A stretch of DNA of 64,000 nt from Kistimonas asteriae (GTDB lineage: Bacteria; Pseudomonadota; Gammaproteobacteria; Pseudomonadales; Endozoicomonadaceae), in assembly GCF_018263925.1 (NCBI RefSeq), contig NZ_JAEVHF010000003.1, forward strand, positions 1 to 64,000, read 5' to 3'. A model generated the notes under the pieces. The model had not been told where the DNA came from and searched no databases. It worked only from the letters and a program-made list of their open reading frames with translations. Made by a program: the position numbers and the translations under genes. Below, piece by piece: positions 41,044-50,018 of this stretch (within the stretch, counting starts at the first letter, position 1; each line of letters begins with the position of its first letter).

Positions 41044-42207
41044 CTACAACATCTCTACAAAGGCTTCCATCCGGGTTCTGATCTGGCCAGTATCAGACTC
41101 GGAGTAATTGGTTTCCAGGGTCATAAACGGAATCTGTTTCTCACCGGTGACGATTTTCCGGATACCATAGCTTTCGATGCTATAGGTGTGGCAGGCCTGC
41201 AGCAGCACATCAACGACAGCATCGACCTGATAGTCATCAATCATAGCCTTGAGTAATGTTTCCCGGCCTTTATTTGGCGTCATCACAGAACAGGGGATAT
41301 TCAGGTATTTCCTGGCAATGGCCTCGACCGGATCAATGTCTTCCGCCACTTCTTCATGAAGTTCCTTATACCCTTGACAATTTTCCAGCGCCACCACGAC
41401 AGCACCGGCCTCTTCGATCGCCTTGATCACCTTATTGGCGACACCGCCAATCGGACAACCGGTAATCAATATGCGCGGGGTATGCTCGGGAGCGACCCAT
41501 TCACCCTCTGCATGGCGTGCTTCAACATCCGCAATCATCTGCCGGACATTGGCCTTCATGGTTTCCCTGTCAAAAGTGTAACTGGCGCCATTGAGCACCG
41601 TAAACAGGTCGAACCCGGTTATCACCGAAGGCTTGTATCGCCCCAGCTGGTGGAAGGCTTTGAGTACACGACGGTCTTCGTTACACGACCGGATTGCCGC
41701 AGCCAGGTCTTCCTGTTTGATGACCGTATCAAACTTCTGCTCCAGCTTCTCGATCAGTTTTCTGACTTCCGTCTGCCAAAGCACCTGGGCATCGGTCTTT
41801 TCCTGGGTCTGGGGCAGCTGCATGACCCAGGTATCCTTGATCTCCCCCAGTAACTCGTACATTTTCTTTTTACCGTCGCAGGTGGTTTCCCCAACGATCA
41901 TGTCGGCAAAATACATATAGGGACAACGGTCTGTCAGCGCAAAACCGTAACTGGCTTTTATTAATGGACAGAGGTTTCTGGGCAGATGCTTTTCTGCATC
42001 CGGTATGGTTTCCTCACTGACGGAACACAGCGACACGGGATGGGCGCCAGCGGCATAAATCACCTCTTTCGGGGTAAAGGTACAGAAGGTGCCGACCACC
42101 CTTTCCCCCCGATCCTTGAATTCCTTGACGGCCAGAAAACCGTTTCTGCGGGCTTCACCAAACTCATCAAACTTTTCCGGCAAATTGGATACAGCAATCT
42201 TTTCCAT
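41044..42207 (-). CDS. yjiM: Double-cubane-cluster reductase (YjiM/2-hydroxyacyl-CoA dehydratase family)
   Basis: This protein of about 387 residues belongs to the HgdB-like family. Conserved cysteines occur in [53 protein letters not shown] and [12 protein letters not shown], as expected for proteins holding a [8Fe-9S] double-cubane cluster. It receives ATP-driven electrons from its activator (next gene upstream) and reduces a small substrate that is not known for YjiM. ATG 42207 (with CGGA eight bases upstream) is preferred; ATG 42216 is also in frame. Confidence 0.88.
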   Translation of the reverse strand: MEKIAVSNLPEKFDEFGEARRNGFLAVKEFKDRGERVVGTFCTFTPKEVIYAAGAHPVSLCSVSEETIPDAEKHLPRNLCPLIKASYGFALTDRCPYMYFADMIVGETTCDGKKKMYELLGEIKDTWVMQLPQTQEKTDAQVLWQTEVRKLIEKLEQKFDTVIKQEDLAAAIRSCNEDRRVLKAFHQLGRYKPSVITGFDLFTVLNGASYTFDRETMKANVRQMIADVEARHAEGEWVAPEHTPRILITGCPIGGVANKVIKAIEEAGAVVVALENCQGYKELHEEVAEDIDPVEAIARKYLNIPCSVMTPNKGRETLLKAMIDDYQVDAVVDVLLQACHTYSIESYGIRKIVTGEKQIPFMTLETNYSESDTGQIRTRMEAFVEML

Positions 42208-42225
42208 GGTTATCATCCGTTGGTT

Positions 42226-42987
42226 TCAGTGAATACGTTCCTGCGCCAGCATCGCGGCGCCAATCGCTCCGGCGTAGCGGCCGAGGGGGCTGGACGTCAC
42301 GCTCGCCTGCAATGTCTTTTCCAGGCTGTGGAGTAGATAGGGATTACTGCTCAAGCCACCGGTGAGGAGATACTGCTCATCACGTCCGTGCTTGATGCAG
42401 AGAGAACGGACTTTGTTGACGACCGAATCCACAATGCCAAAGGCAATATTTTCTTTCTTTTCGCCCCGCCCGATCAGACTGGTGACTTCGGATTCTGCAA
42501 AGACCGTGCACATGGAGGTAATCGTGATGCCGGAACCGGCTGCGGCCAGCGTCGTCAGATCGTCAATCGTGACACCGAGGGTATTGGCCATAACTTCAAT
42601 GAACTTGCCGGTACCGGCAGAACACTTGTCGTTCATGGTGAAGTTGACCACCCGGCCACCGTCCATGGAAATGACCTTGGTGTCCTGGCCGCCAATATCC
42701 ACAATGGTGCAGTTTCTATTCGTAAAAAACGCTGCGCCCCGACCATGGCAGGTTATTTCTGTGATGGTCTTGTGGGCATAGGGGACTGACACCCGGCCAT
42801 AACCCGTGGCGATGATGTAGGCGTTGTCCGGACTAAGTCCCTGTTCTGATAAATTCTGGAGAATAATCTGCGCCGTTTCCGCGCTGTTCCAGCCTGTGGG
42901 GATGACAAAATGGTGCTGAAGCGCATCCCGATGTAATACCGCAACCTTGGCGGCTGTTGAACCAATATCAATACCGATGGCATGCAT
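42226..42987 (-). CDS. yjiL: ATP-dependent activator of double-cubane reductase (YjiL/BcrAD-like)
   Basis: This is a 253-residue ASKHA-fold ATPase. It begins with the phosphate-binding IGIDIGSTAAKVAVLHRD and contains the DIGGQDTKVI and NDKCSAGTGKFIEVMANTLG motifs. A second Cys (ITSMCTVFAESEV) supplies the other ligand of the [4Fe-4S] cluster shared across the dimer. ATP hydrolysis drives low-potential electron transfer to the reductase. Start ATG 42987 gives the family-typical N-terminus; the frame stays open further upstream without similarity. It lies 18 bp upstream of the reductase gene. Confidence 0.9.
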   Translation of the reverse strand: MHAIGIDIGSTAAKVAVLHRDALQHHFVIPTGWNSAETAQIILQNLSEQGLSPDNAYIIATGYGRVSVPYAHKTITEITCHGRGAAFFTNRNCTIVDIGGQDTKVISMDGGRVVNFTMNDKCSAGTGKFIEVMANTLGVTIDDLTTLAAAGSGITITSMCTVFAESEVTSLIGRGEKKENIAFGIVDSVVNKVRSLCIKHGRDEQYLLTGGLSSNPYLLHSLEKTLQASVTSSPLGRYAGAIGAAMLAQERIH

Positions 42988-43410
42988 GATCTGTCGTCCA
43001 TCATAAGCACAATAAAAAGCGGCAATATCCAGAGCCGGTTTTACGCAGATAACAGGCACAACAACACTCTCCCGACAGCATGACGCGGTCAGGTCAAAGG
43101 TATGATCAGAGTATTGTGTCGGTTACCGGTATAAACCGGTCAGTCTTGCCATGAGAGCAACGGTATTCCGACCCGTTAGCCAGACGCTTGATCGGGAATA
43201 TCGGTTAGCAATGGCCTGATGGATAATCGGGATGGCTGACAGGAAATGTCATGTAAGGAGAAAACGATGTTGCACAGAACATCGTCCAGCACGTAGTGCC
43301 GGATGGTTGTGACAGGTAACAACACAGGGGTATTCCTTTTAGCGAGTTCAATAGTCGCAATGTGGGCAAACCCTATCAACAGTAAGGTTTTATTTCCCTA
43401 ATTCAGATCA
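42988..43410. promoter_or_regulatory. Non-coding region upstream of yjiL-like gene
   Basis: About 420 bp without a credible gene. It contains ACCGGT-ATAA-ACCGGT at 43125-43140, a 16-bp symmetric element that may be an operator for the yjiL-yjiM unit. No clear FNR box (TTGAT-N4-ATCAA) was found, although the genes encode an oxygen-sensitive system. Confidence 0.35.
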
Positions 43411-43448
43411 ATAAAACACCCGGTCAGGCCAGGAGCGGCTTGTCCGGG
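43411..43448 (-). terminator. Terminator overlapping the end of the calpain-like gene
   Basis: On the minus strand CCCGG...CCGGG (43444-43448 with 43419-43423) encloses CA/TG and GCC/GGC pairs separated by single mismatches, with a six-base loop, followed by TGTTTTAT. The stem starts inside the last codons of the calpain-like gene. Confidence 0.6.
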
Positions 43449-45199
43449 TCAATCACCACAAAGAAGTGTTCGCGGAATTCATCAAGGCTGATTTCAAAGA
43501 TGCCATCACCCTGGTTCGCCGGTTGGCCTGGCTCCGTATGGCCCCAGGGGTTACGGATCATGACCTGATACTCACCGCTATCCTGTTCCATCCTCACCTG
43601 AAGCACCTGAAAGGCGTGGTTACCGGGAATCCCCTGTGCAATTTCCTGCCGATCACTGCGCCCCTTGCTGCCAATCATGACCGGCTGGCCATGGGGGGGA
43701 TCCGGGTTAGTCTTGGCCAGTGTTGCCACCAGTTCCGCATCTGACAGCCGGGCCACATCCTTAGGGGTCGCCGTTTTCCCCGTCAGAGAAAAATAGGCTT
43801 CATGCCCTCCGCCGCCCTGGTCGATTTCCAGCAGGCCATCGGCGAGTTCCTTGGTATCAGAACGGTACGCCGCATAGGCTTTCTCATACAGCTGCACCCA
43901 GATCTCTTCCCGGCCATCCCGATCCATGTCCGGGGTATCGGCAAACATGGGTTCACCGTTTTTATCCAGGATATTAAGCGCATCGACCGGCACCCAGACC
44001 TCAGCCATTTTGCCCTCTTTATCCTGTTCGAAAAAGCGGACTTCAAACTGGTTGGCAATAGTGTCACCCGTCACAGGATGCGTACGCTCTCGAATCCCGG
44101 AGCGAATCAAATCCGGATCTTCTTGGGCGACACCCGCCAGCTGTCCGAGAAAGAAGCAATCACCAATCATCCCCTGGTGCACCGCCTCATGCGTCGGCCC
44201 CTTTTCGCCGAAGACCTCTTTACGGGTCTGGTGCATCCAGCCTCGTGCATCGCCGTCCTCATCCGCAACACCACTACTCTCATCGCTGGTGATACCCGCC
44301 TCGTCCAGTGCTTCGTATTTGTCATACAGATTGGAAAAGGCGGCCTCAAGCGGCTTGTTGGCCTGCCCCCCCAAGCCATTGAGCAGATCACTGACCCGGT
44401 TCCAGACATTCAGGGTCGCCTGCTTGTACTTACCGGCCAGTTCCCGACTGATCGTGTCTGCATTGACATTCAGCGCCGTTGTTTCCATGCCATGGGTCAG
44501 GTCGCGCTGGATCTGCCGAATAGTAGCCTTTTTTTCAGCCCTGGCGGATCGATTGTGGTCTGCCAGTAGTTGCTGTGCCTTTTCCAGTTTCGGTTTGACC
44601 ACCGAATCCGCCTGGTAACGATCTGCCGCTTCCAGGCGCTGTCCCTGGAACGGATCCCGCCACTGGGGCTTCGGGGTGGTTAGCCGGTCATACTCTGCCT
44701 GCAGTTGCTTCACCACTTTGGTCAATGTGGCCGTTTTCTTGTCGAGCGTGGACAGCGTTTTTTCAGCATTATCCAGCAGCTGGGCCAGCGCCTCAGTGCT
44801 CGATGTTGCTGGCTTCCTGACCGTTGCTGGTGGTAGCTGGGTATCTGGCGCCGTTTTGGCTGCGGTTGATTGCAATAAGGCCTCCGGACGGGTATCGGGT
44901 AACACACTGCCAAGACTGATATCTTCCAGCGACTTTCCAGCAATAGCCGGGACCTTGCCCGTCAAACTGCCCGCCACCAGCGTGGCGCTCCGAATAATTT
45001 CCAGTAACTGACCCGCCTGGCGAACGCCCCCTTTCTTACGTCCAAGTGTCGCCTCAAACCAGCTTTCGGTGTTCGCCCAGGCAGATTTGCTGGCAGGTTT
45101 TTCCGTACCGCCTGCCTGGTGTTCCGGTTGTGAGGATTGGGGCTTTTCCTGAACGGGAGCCTGAGAAGGGATTCGCCGGGGAGAGTTAATGCCATCCAT
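43424..45199 (-). CDS. Calpain-like cysteine protease, candidate type III effector
   Basis: The protein has 591 residues from ATG 45199 (GAGGGA nine bases upstream, 13 bp after the previous gene). An N-terminal region of about 60 residues is Ser/Gln/Pro-rich and unstructured. A helical, coiled-coil-like middle part follows (about 110-290). A C-terminal calpain (C2) domain has the triad in order: Cys348 in GMIGDCFFLGQLAG, His528 in GNHAFQVLQV, and Asn550 in RNPWGHTE. An acidic segment (TPDMDRDGREEIWVQL) sits in the usual place. Calpain domains are uncommon in bacteria. The flexible N-terminus, lack of a Sec signal and a type III operon 10 kb away suggest an injected effector. Delivery is inference; the protease call is firm. 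Confidence 0.87.
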   Translation of the reverse strand: MDGINSPRRIPSQAPVQEKPQSSQPEHQAGGTEKPASKSAWANTESWFEATLGRKKGGVRQAGQLLEIIRSATLVAGSLTGKVPAIAGKSLEDISLGSVLPDTRPEALLQSTAAKTAPDTQLPPATVRKPATSSTEALAQLLDNAEKTLSTLDKKTATLTKVVKQLQAEYDRLTTPKPQWRDPFQGQRLEAADRYQADSVVKPKLEKAQQLLADHNRSARAEKKATIRQIQRDLTHGMETTALNVNADTISRELAGKYKQATLNVWNRVSDLLNGLGGQANKPLEAAFSNLYDKYEALDEAGITSDESSGVADEDGDARGWMHQTRKEVFGEKGPTHEAVHQGMIGDCFFLGQLAGVAQEDPDLIRSGIRERTHPVTGDTIANQFEVRFFEQDKEGKMAEVWVPVDALNILDKNGEPMFADTPDMDRDGREEIWVQLYEKAYAAYRSDTKELADGLLEIDQGGGGHEAYFSLTGKTATPKDVARLSDAELVATLAKTNPDPPHGQPVMIGSKGRSDRQEIAQGIPGNHAFQVLQVRMEQDSGEYQVMIRNPWGHTEPGQPANQGDGIFEISLDEFREHFFVVIDPDKPLLA

Positions 45200-45212
45200 T
45201 GTCATCCATCCC

Positions 45213-45545
45213 TCAGATAAACCGCTTGCGATTACGTCCTGTGGAGCGCTTGGGAGAACGCTCCTGAGCAATAACTCTCAGGGCCGAAATCAGCTGTTCC
45301 CCCTGCTCGGCCAATGTCTGGTTCAAGGCGTCCAGCTTGTCCCGCTCCGTTTCATCCAGATCCGCCGTGAACGTGCTGGCTAATTGAGACAATGCCTGGG
45401 GGGTAAACTGGTCAGCTGGTAATGTCTCAATGGCTTCCAGGTACGCCTCCGGCAACTCGTCCATCAGTTGCTGATAGAGTGTGGCCAACTGACTCAGCGC
45501 ATCATCAATGGTCTTGTCGTCCGGTTTTTCACTCTGTAACCCCAT
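45213..45545 (-). CDS. Small helical protein upstream of calpain-like protease
   Basis: This 110-residue protein starts at ATG 45545 (AGGA nine bases upstream); a GTG at 45608 extends it in frame without a ribosome site. It is mostly helical and acidic (LSQLATLYQQLMDELPEAYLEAI) with a strongly basic tail (SPKRSTGRNRKRF). I do not recognise a family. Its tight coupling to the protease gene suggests a secretion chaperone or accessory factor, but the basic tail is not typical of class I chaperones. Confidence 0.65.
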   Translation of the reverse strand: MGLQSEKPDDKTIDDALSQLATLYQQLMDELPEAYLEAIETLPADQFTPQALSQLASTFTADLDETERDKLDALNQTLAEQGEQLISALRVIAQERSPKRSTGRNRKRFI

Positions 45546-45885
45546 GCAGGCCGTCCTGTGGCTGTCCAGATGTCCGCCTTCGAGAATGCAGCAGAGCCTT
45601 GAAATCACTTACTTTTTAACTATAGCAGCGCGTCACACACCGCCATTGTGGTGCATCCATCAACAGGTATCGTGCCAATCCCGCTCATCACACCACAAAC
45701 GATCAGCGCCGCTCCCACCTAATAGGTAGTTCTGCCTATTGTGGTAAACCCCACCCACCCAGAGACTATCGCCCTTTCATAAGGCGGTATGAGCAGTCAC
45801 TGGAACTCCTCGGCCCTCATCGATGTCTGAGTCCATAGTACATAACCGCTGATTTCTCACAGTCCTGGCATCAGGTAGCCATTGC
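45546..45885. promoter_or_regulatory. 340-bp divergent intergenic region upstream of aspA
   Basis: It separates the calpain unit (-) from aspA (+). At 45721-45740, AATAGG-N8-CCTATT lies within an imperfect longer dyad (CCAC...GTGG) and may bind a regulator. No gene or convincing sigma-70 promoter was recognised. Confidence 0.35.
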
Positions 45886-47328
45886 ATGACACAGATTCAC
45901 CTCTCCGGCGCATACCGTATTGAACACGACCTGCTCGGCGACAAGCAGGTTCCCCTGGAAGCCTACTGGGGTGTACAAACCCAGCGCGCCATGGAGAACT
46001 TCAACATCACTGGCGTGCCGATCAGCCATTACCCCAACCTGATCAAGGCGCTGGCCATGGTCAAGAAAGCCTGCGCCATGGCCAACCATGACCTCGGCCA
46101 GCTCTCCGACGAGCAGGCGGACGCCATCTGCATGGCCTGTGATGAAATCATCGATGGCAAGCACCATGAGCACTTCCCCGTGGATATGATCCAGGGCGGC
46201 GCCGGCACTTCAACCAACATGAATGCCAACGAGGTGATTGCCAACCGTGCGCTGGAGCTGATGGGTCACAAGCGGGCGGAATACCAGTACCTGCACCCCA
46301 ACACCCACGTCAACATGGCGCAATCCACTAACGACGTTTACCCGACAGCCGTTCGTCTGGGTATGGTGCTCAAGCACAAGCAGCTGGTGGTTGCCGCCAA
46401 GCAGCTGAAAGCCGCGTTTGACGTCAAGTCCGAGGAGTTCAAGGATATCCTGAAGATGGGCCGTACCCAGCTGCAGGATGCCGTGCCCATGTCCATGGGC
46501 CAGGAGTTCCGTGCCTTCGCCACCACCATTGGGGAAGACATCGACCGGATCCAGAGCATGATCGACCTGCTCAAGGAAATTAACCTGGGCGGTACCGCCA
46601 TCGGCACCGGCATCACCGCCGACAGCCGTTATGCGCCGCTGGCCGTCAAACACCTGTCTGACATCTGCGGCCATCAAATGATCCTGGCCACCGACCTGGT
46701 GGAAGCAACCTCTGACATGGGTGCCTTTGTCATCCTGTCCGGTGCGCTGAAGCGTCTGGCGATCAAGCTGTCCAAGATCTGCAACGACCTGCGCCTGCTG
46801 TCGTCCGGCCCGAAGTGTGGTTTCAATGAAATCAACCTGCCGGAGATGCAGCCGGGTTCATCCATCATGCCTGGCAAGGTTAATCCGGTGATTCCGGAGG
46901 CAGTCAACCAGGTGGCCTTCCACGTCATCGGTAACGACCTGACCGTGAGCATGGCTGCCGAAGCGGGTCAGCTGCAGCTGAACGTGATGGAGCCAGTCAT
47001 CGTCTACAAGATCCTGCAATCCATCCAGGACCTGACCAATGCCATGACCATGCTGTCTGAAAAGTGCGTGAAAGGTATCACCGCCAATGTTGACGTCTGC
47101 CGCGCCTATATTGATAACAGCATCGGTATTGTGACAGCTCTGAACCCCTACTTGGGTTACGAGAATTCCAGCCGTATCGCCAAGACCGCACTGCTGACCG
47201 GCAGGCGGGTTGTGGATCTGGTGCTAGAAGAAGGCCTGATGGATCACGAAGAGCTGATGGAGCTGCTCAAGCCTGAGAACATGATCGCTCCCATCGACAT
47301 GACGGCGAGAACGCGTAAAGCAAACTGA
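45886..47328 (+). CDS. aspA: Aspartate ammonia-lyase
   Basis: This 480-residue protein of the fumarase/aspartase superfamily fits AspA rather than FumC: YRIEHDLLGDKQVP at the N-terminus, GGAGTSTNMNANEVIANRA, and the signature loop GSSIMPGKVNPVIPE with the catalytic Ser. It deaminates L-aspartate to fumarate and ammonium in the cytoplasm, supplying fumarate as an anaerobic electron acceptor or nitrogen. It is monocistronic, with a strong terminator 15 bp after the stop. Confidence 0.95.
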   Translation: MTQIHLSGAYRIEHDLLGDKQVPLEAYWGVQTQRAMENFNITGVPISHYPNLIKALAMVKKACAMANHDLGQLSDEQADAICMACDEIIDGKHHEHFPVDMIQGGAGTSTNMNANEVIANRALELMGHKRAEYQYLHPNTHVNMAQSTNDVYPTAVRLGMVLKHKQLVVAAKQLKAAFDVKSEEFKDILKMGRTQLQDAVPMSMGQEFRAFATTIGEDIDRIQSMIDLLKEINLGGTAIGTGITADSRYAPLAVKHLSDICGHQMILATDLVEATSDMGAFVILSGALKRLAIKLSKICNDLRLLSSGPKCGFNEINLPEMQPGSSIMPGKVNPVIPEAVNQVAFHVIGNDLTVSMAAEAGQLQLNVMEPVIVYKILQSIQDLTNAMTMLSEKCVKGITANVDVCRAYIDNSIGIVTALNPYLGYENSSRIAKTALLTGRRVVDLVLEEGLMDHEELMELLKPENMIAPIDMTARTRKAN

Positions 47329-47340
47329 TCATTAAACGTA

Positions 47341-47373
47341 AAAAAAACCGGCTTCCATGGAAGCCGGTTTTTA
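47341..47373. terminator. Bidirectional terminator after aspA
   Basis: A 30-bp perfect palindrome (47343-47372) has a CCGGCTTCC/GGAAGCCGG core flanked by an A-run on one side and a T-run on the other. It serves aspA on the plus strand and the convergent hypothetical gene on the minus strand. Confidence 0.9.
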
Positions 47374-47397
47374 CCCATAAACACGACAATCGTCCTT

Positions 47398-48153
47398 CTA
47401 CTCACCCGCTGCCTGCATCAACTGCCCCACTATCGATTCACTGTACCGGCTCACCAGATAAGGCACGGTCTGATTCTGGTAATCCATCAGCTTCGGTGCA
47501 ATGAAACGCCACTTTTTCTCAACTTTCGACAGTCTTGCTGACAATGCATTGGGGAGATCATTCCGGCTAAGCAGCCTATCCAGCTGCTCTGTCAAACGCT
47601 GCGCATGAACATCCACAGTATCGCCTTCCGGATAAGGTAATATGCCGGTTCGTCCATTCCAGTGTGCGGCCAGACGGGTATAACGCGTACTGATCTTTTC
47701 CATCTGAACGGCACTTTTTAACAACTCCAGCTTGAGTGCCTGATCACTCTCTTCATTGGCTGCCAGCGTTTCCAGCATCGCCAGCAATTCAGTCTGGGCA
47801 GACTCCATATCATTGATGGTATAGACCGATGTATAGCCTTCTGAAGCAATTTCATTGGACTGAATTAGAGAGATGTATCGAGACAAAACGGCGTCAAAAG
47901 ATGCATCCTGATCTTCAGGCGTTTCAGTGAAAAGTGGATTCCCCTGTAGCTGGCTAACAACAATATCCAGCTGTTCCCGTGTCTGTCGGTCACCCTCAAG
48001 GAGGGTATAAAGATGGAAGTGGGTTGCCGCCCGGTAAATATCCAGCTGCGCGCGGTATACCTGTTCTTTCTGATCAGAAGTCAGGGGAACAGCATTCAGG
48101 CTGGAGGAAAACAACAGGAAAACAAACAGGACTGCAGAACAGGAGTGGCGCAT
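47398..48153 (-). CDS. Predicted periplasmic protein of unknown function
   Basis: A protein of about 251 residues starts at ATG 48153, which gives a clean signal peptide (MRHSCSAVLFVFLLFSSSLNA). An upstream in-frame extension to 48231 lacks one. The mature part is helical, with no motif I recognise: YRAQLDIYRAATHFHLYTLL, repeated Gln/Glu-rich helices, and a WRFIAPKLMDYQNQTVPYLV region near the end. Helical periplasmic sensor or adaptor folds would look like this, but function is unknown. It is convergent with aspA. Confidence 0.7.
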   Translation of the reverse strand: MRHSCSAVLFVFLLFSSSLNAVPLTSDQKEQVYRAQLDIYRAATHFHLYTLLEGDRQTREQLDIVVSQLQGNPLFTETPEDQDASFDAVLSRYISLIQSNEIASEGYTSVYTINDMESAQTELLAMLETLAANEESDQALKLELLKSAVQMEKISTRYTRLAAHWNGRTGILPYPEGDTVDVHAQRLTEQLDRLLSRNDLPNALSARLSKVEKKWRFIAPKLMDYQNQTVPYLVSRYSESIVGQLMQAAGE

Positions 48154-48971
48154 GATAGAGCCCTTTAGCTTATTGTTTTTATTCTCTGACTGTGCAGTAT
48201 TCCACACATTTCCCAACCATGACAACAGCACATGAACCAGAACAGGGCCTGCTTTTCTTTGACCGCGTGAAAGCTAACCTCGCCCCAAAGTAAGCACTAT
48301 CCGTACAACCTCAGGTACTTGTACGACTAATTCAAATTGACCCAAGGCAATAACCTAACCGGTTAGTGGAATCAGGACAGTTTTGGCGTGTTCTACCGCA
48401 AAATATTACCTGCAAGGGATATATCAATGCGTAACAGGCTGACTCAGAGTGAAATCATTACGCTGTGTATCACACTGCTGATATCCATAGGATGTACAGT
48501 TATACTCATTGACCAGTTGACCGGCAGGGGCTTTTGATTCCCGTTGAATCATCATAGCATCGCAGCGACACTGGCCTGGTAATGAAAACACGTTTTTGCC
48601 AACAGTTTGCCGGAAGGTGAGTCTGTTTGCCGATTCGAAAGGTAGGGACTATAAGTAGCTATACATAGTGTTTCCGGGATCAAGGTGGTTGCGATGTGCA
48701 CCCTTCGCAGTACGCTACACGTCCGCAGAGAAGCATGGATCTATCCCAAAGATAGGTCGATGCACGCCATTAAACAGCCATGTGCATTCTCCCACTGAAA
48801 TCATTATGTAGTTACTGGTGACGTGAAATTCCACTCGGGACGTTGCCTGCAAGCTTCAGTCTGGTTTATCGGTATCACGAAGATGTTAAACGTGCATGCT
48901 GAAAACAAAGTCACGCTCCCTGCAAGTTATTCGATATATCATTCAAGCCTGTTAGCAATAGTGGAGTAATC
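48154..48971. promoter_or_regulatory. Long intergenic region with small ORF, palindrome and hairpin
   Basis: This 818-bp spacer separates the periplasmic protein gene (-) from the FixJ-type regulator (+). It contains the 12-bp palindrome CTAACCGGTTAG (48355-48366), a 36-codon frame with a good ribosome site (48427-48537), and an imperfect hairpin at 48734-48764 (GATCTATC/GATAGGTC arms). A second frame (48694-48798) is possible but weak. The length suggests complex control of the regulator, or an unannotated RNA. Confidence 0.4.
48427..48537 (+). CDS. Possible 36-aa single-pass membrane peptide
   Basis: ATG 48427 is preceded by AAGGGAT at about seven bases. The 36-codon frame encodes a hydrophilic start (MRNRLTQSE), a hydrophobic stretch (IITLCITLLISIGCTVILI) and a short polar tail (DQLTGRGF). 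One membrane helix with flanking charges is typical of regulatory small membrane proteins. Conservation cannot be assessed here. Confidence 0.5.
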   Translation: MRNRLTQSEIITLCITLLISIGCTVILIDQLTGRGF

Positions 48972-49616
48972 ATGCAACAGCAACAACAAGAGCCCACAGT
49001 ATTTATCATTGACGATGATGAAGCGGTTCGGGATTCGCTCAAGATGCTGATGAATTCCGTTGGCCAGAAAGTCCAGGTTTTCGCCTCACCGGCCGAGTTT
49101 CTGGAAGCCTACGATGAAAACCATCCTGGCTGTATCGTGCTGGATATCCGCATGCCGGGCATGAGCGGACTGGAGTTGCAGAGCAAACTGAACGACATGC
49201 ACTGTATCCTCCCGATTATCTTTATCACCGGCCATGGTGATGTACCGATGGCAGTACAGGCAATCAAGGATGGCGCGATGAACTTCATCCAGAAGCCTTT
49301 CCGCGATCAGGAGCTGCTCGACTATATCAACGACGCACTGAAGCTGGATGCCCAGCAGCGCGCCGAACTGCTGGAGCACAAGGAAATTCTGCGCCGACTG
49401 TCCACCTTGACCGAAAGAGAGCGTGAGGTCCTGCACCACGTTGTCGAGGGCAAGGCCAACAAGGTGATCGCGGCTGACATCAACCTGAGCCAGCGAACTG
49501 TGGAAATCCACCGCTCCCGTGTGATGGAAAAAATGGGGACCAAATCCCTTGCCCACCTGGTTCGTCAGGTGATGCAGGTGAAAGAACACCTCAAGGATGA
49601 ATTCAAATTCAAGTGA
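48972..49616 (+). CDS. FixJ/NarL-type two-component response regulator
   Basis: This 214-residue protein has an N-terminal receiver domain with the acidic pocket (IDDDEAVRD), phospho-acceptor Asp58 in IVLDIRMPGMSG, the Thr in FITGHGD, and the Lys in FIQKPF. A C-terminal LuxR-type helix-turn-helix (about 145-205) has LTEREREVLHHVVEGKANKVIA and LSQRTVEIHRSRVMEKM. It should bind DNA when phosphorylated. No sensor kinase is adjacent, so its signal is unknown. GTGGAG six bases upstream of the ATG supports the start. Confidence 0.93.
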   Translation: MQQQQQEPTVFIIDDDEAVRDSLKMLMNSVGQKVQVFASPAEFLEAYDENHPGCIVLDIRMPGMSGLELQSKLNDMHCILPIIFITGHGDVPMAVQAIKDGAMNFIQKPFRDQELLDYINDALKLDAQQRAELLEHKEILRRLSTLTEREREVLHHVVEGKANKVIAADINLSQRTVEIHRSRVMEKMGTKSLAHLVRQVMQVKEHLKDEFKFK

Positions 49617-50018
49617 TCCGTCACTGAATTCACCACACAGCAATGGGATACCCACTCAACCGTGATATCCCATTGCCACATCCTACCCCAGAGACTGAGA
49701 ACGAAGCCCGCGTTCGCCAAAAGCCTACTTCCGACGATAAAAACAACTTGCTCATTGTCGTATACATCCTCCTTTCACACACAACCTGTCGACCGCACAC
49801 GCAACCGTAGGTGTTACTCACAGGGGGCTGGGTAAAAGCAACAATGGCTGCCCTGACACCTCAATTCTATGATTATCAGGCTGGTACAGATCATCTGAAA
49901 CCAGCGTACACCAGCCAAAGAGATCAAGAACCACCTGGCTGCCCCCGATCGCTCCATACCTGCATAAAATGCCTGATGGACGAAGGCGGCCTCTGTATCT
50001 GATAAGACAGGGTCAGCT
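49617..50018. other. 402-bp non-coding gap between two regulators
   Basis: It holds the hairpin at 49640-49676 and little else. A 41-codon minus-strand frame (49630-49755) and a short plus-strand frame were judged unlikely. Confidence 0.4.
49640..49676. terminator. 11-bp hairpin after FixJ-type gene
   Basis: GCAATGGGATA (49640-49650) pairs with TATCCCATTGC (49666-49676), with a 15-base loop. No T-run follows on either strand. Position directly downstream of the regulator gene suggests a 3'-end structure. Confidence 0.5.

Noticed and set aside
40966..41256. 96-codon plus-strand frame at the end of the double-cubane reductase gene
   Set aside because: Most of it is antisense to conserved coding sequence and it crosses the plus-strand terminator.
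45886..47328. Fumarase C instead of aspartase
   Set aside because: The N-terminal and GGAGTSTNMNANEV segments fit aspartate ammonia-lyase better than class II fumarase.
48694..48798. 34-codon frame with AAGGTGG site (plus)
   Set aside because: The amino-acid pattern is unremarkable and overlaps an inverted repeat; less convincing than the frame at 48427.
49630..49755. 41-codon frame on the minus strand between regulators
   Set aside because: Its ribosome-site spacing is poor (12 bases) and the frame runs into the hairpin after the FixJ-type gene.
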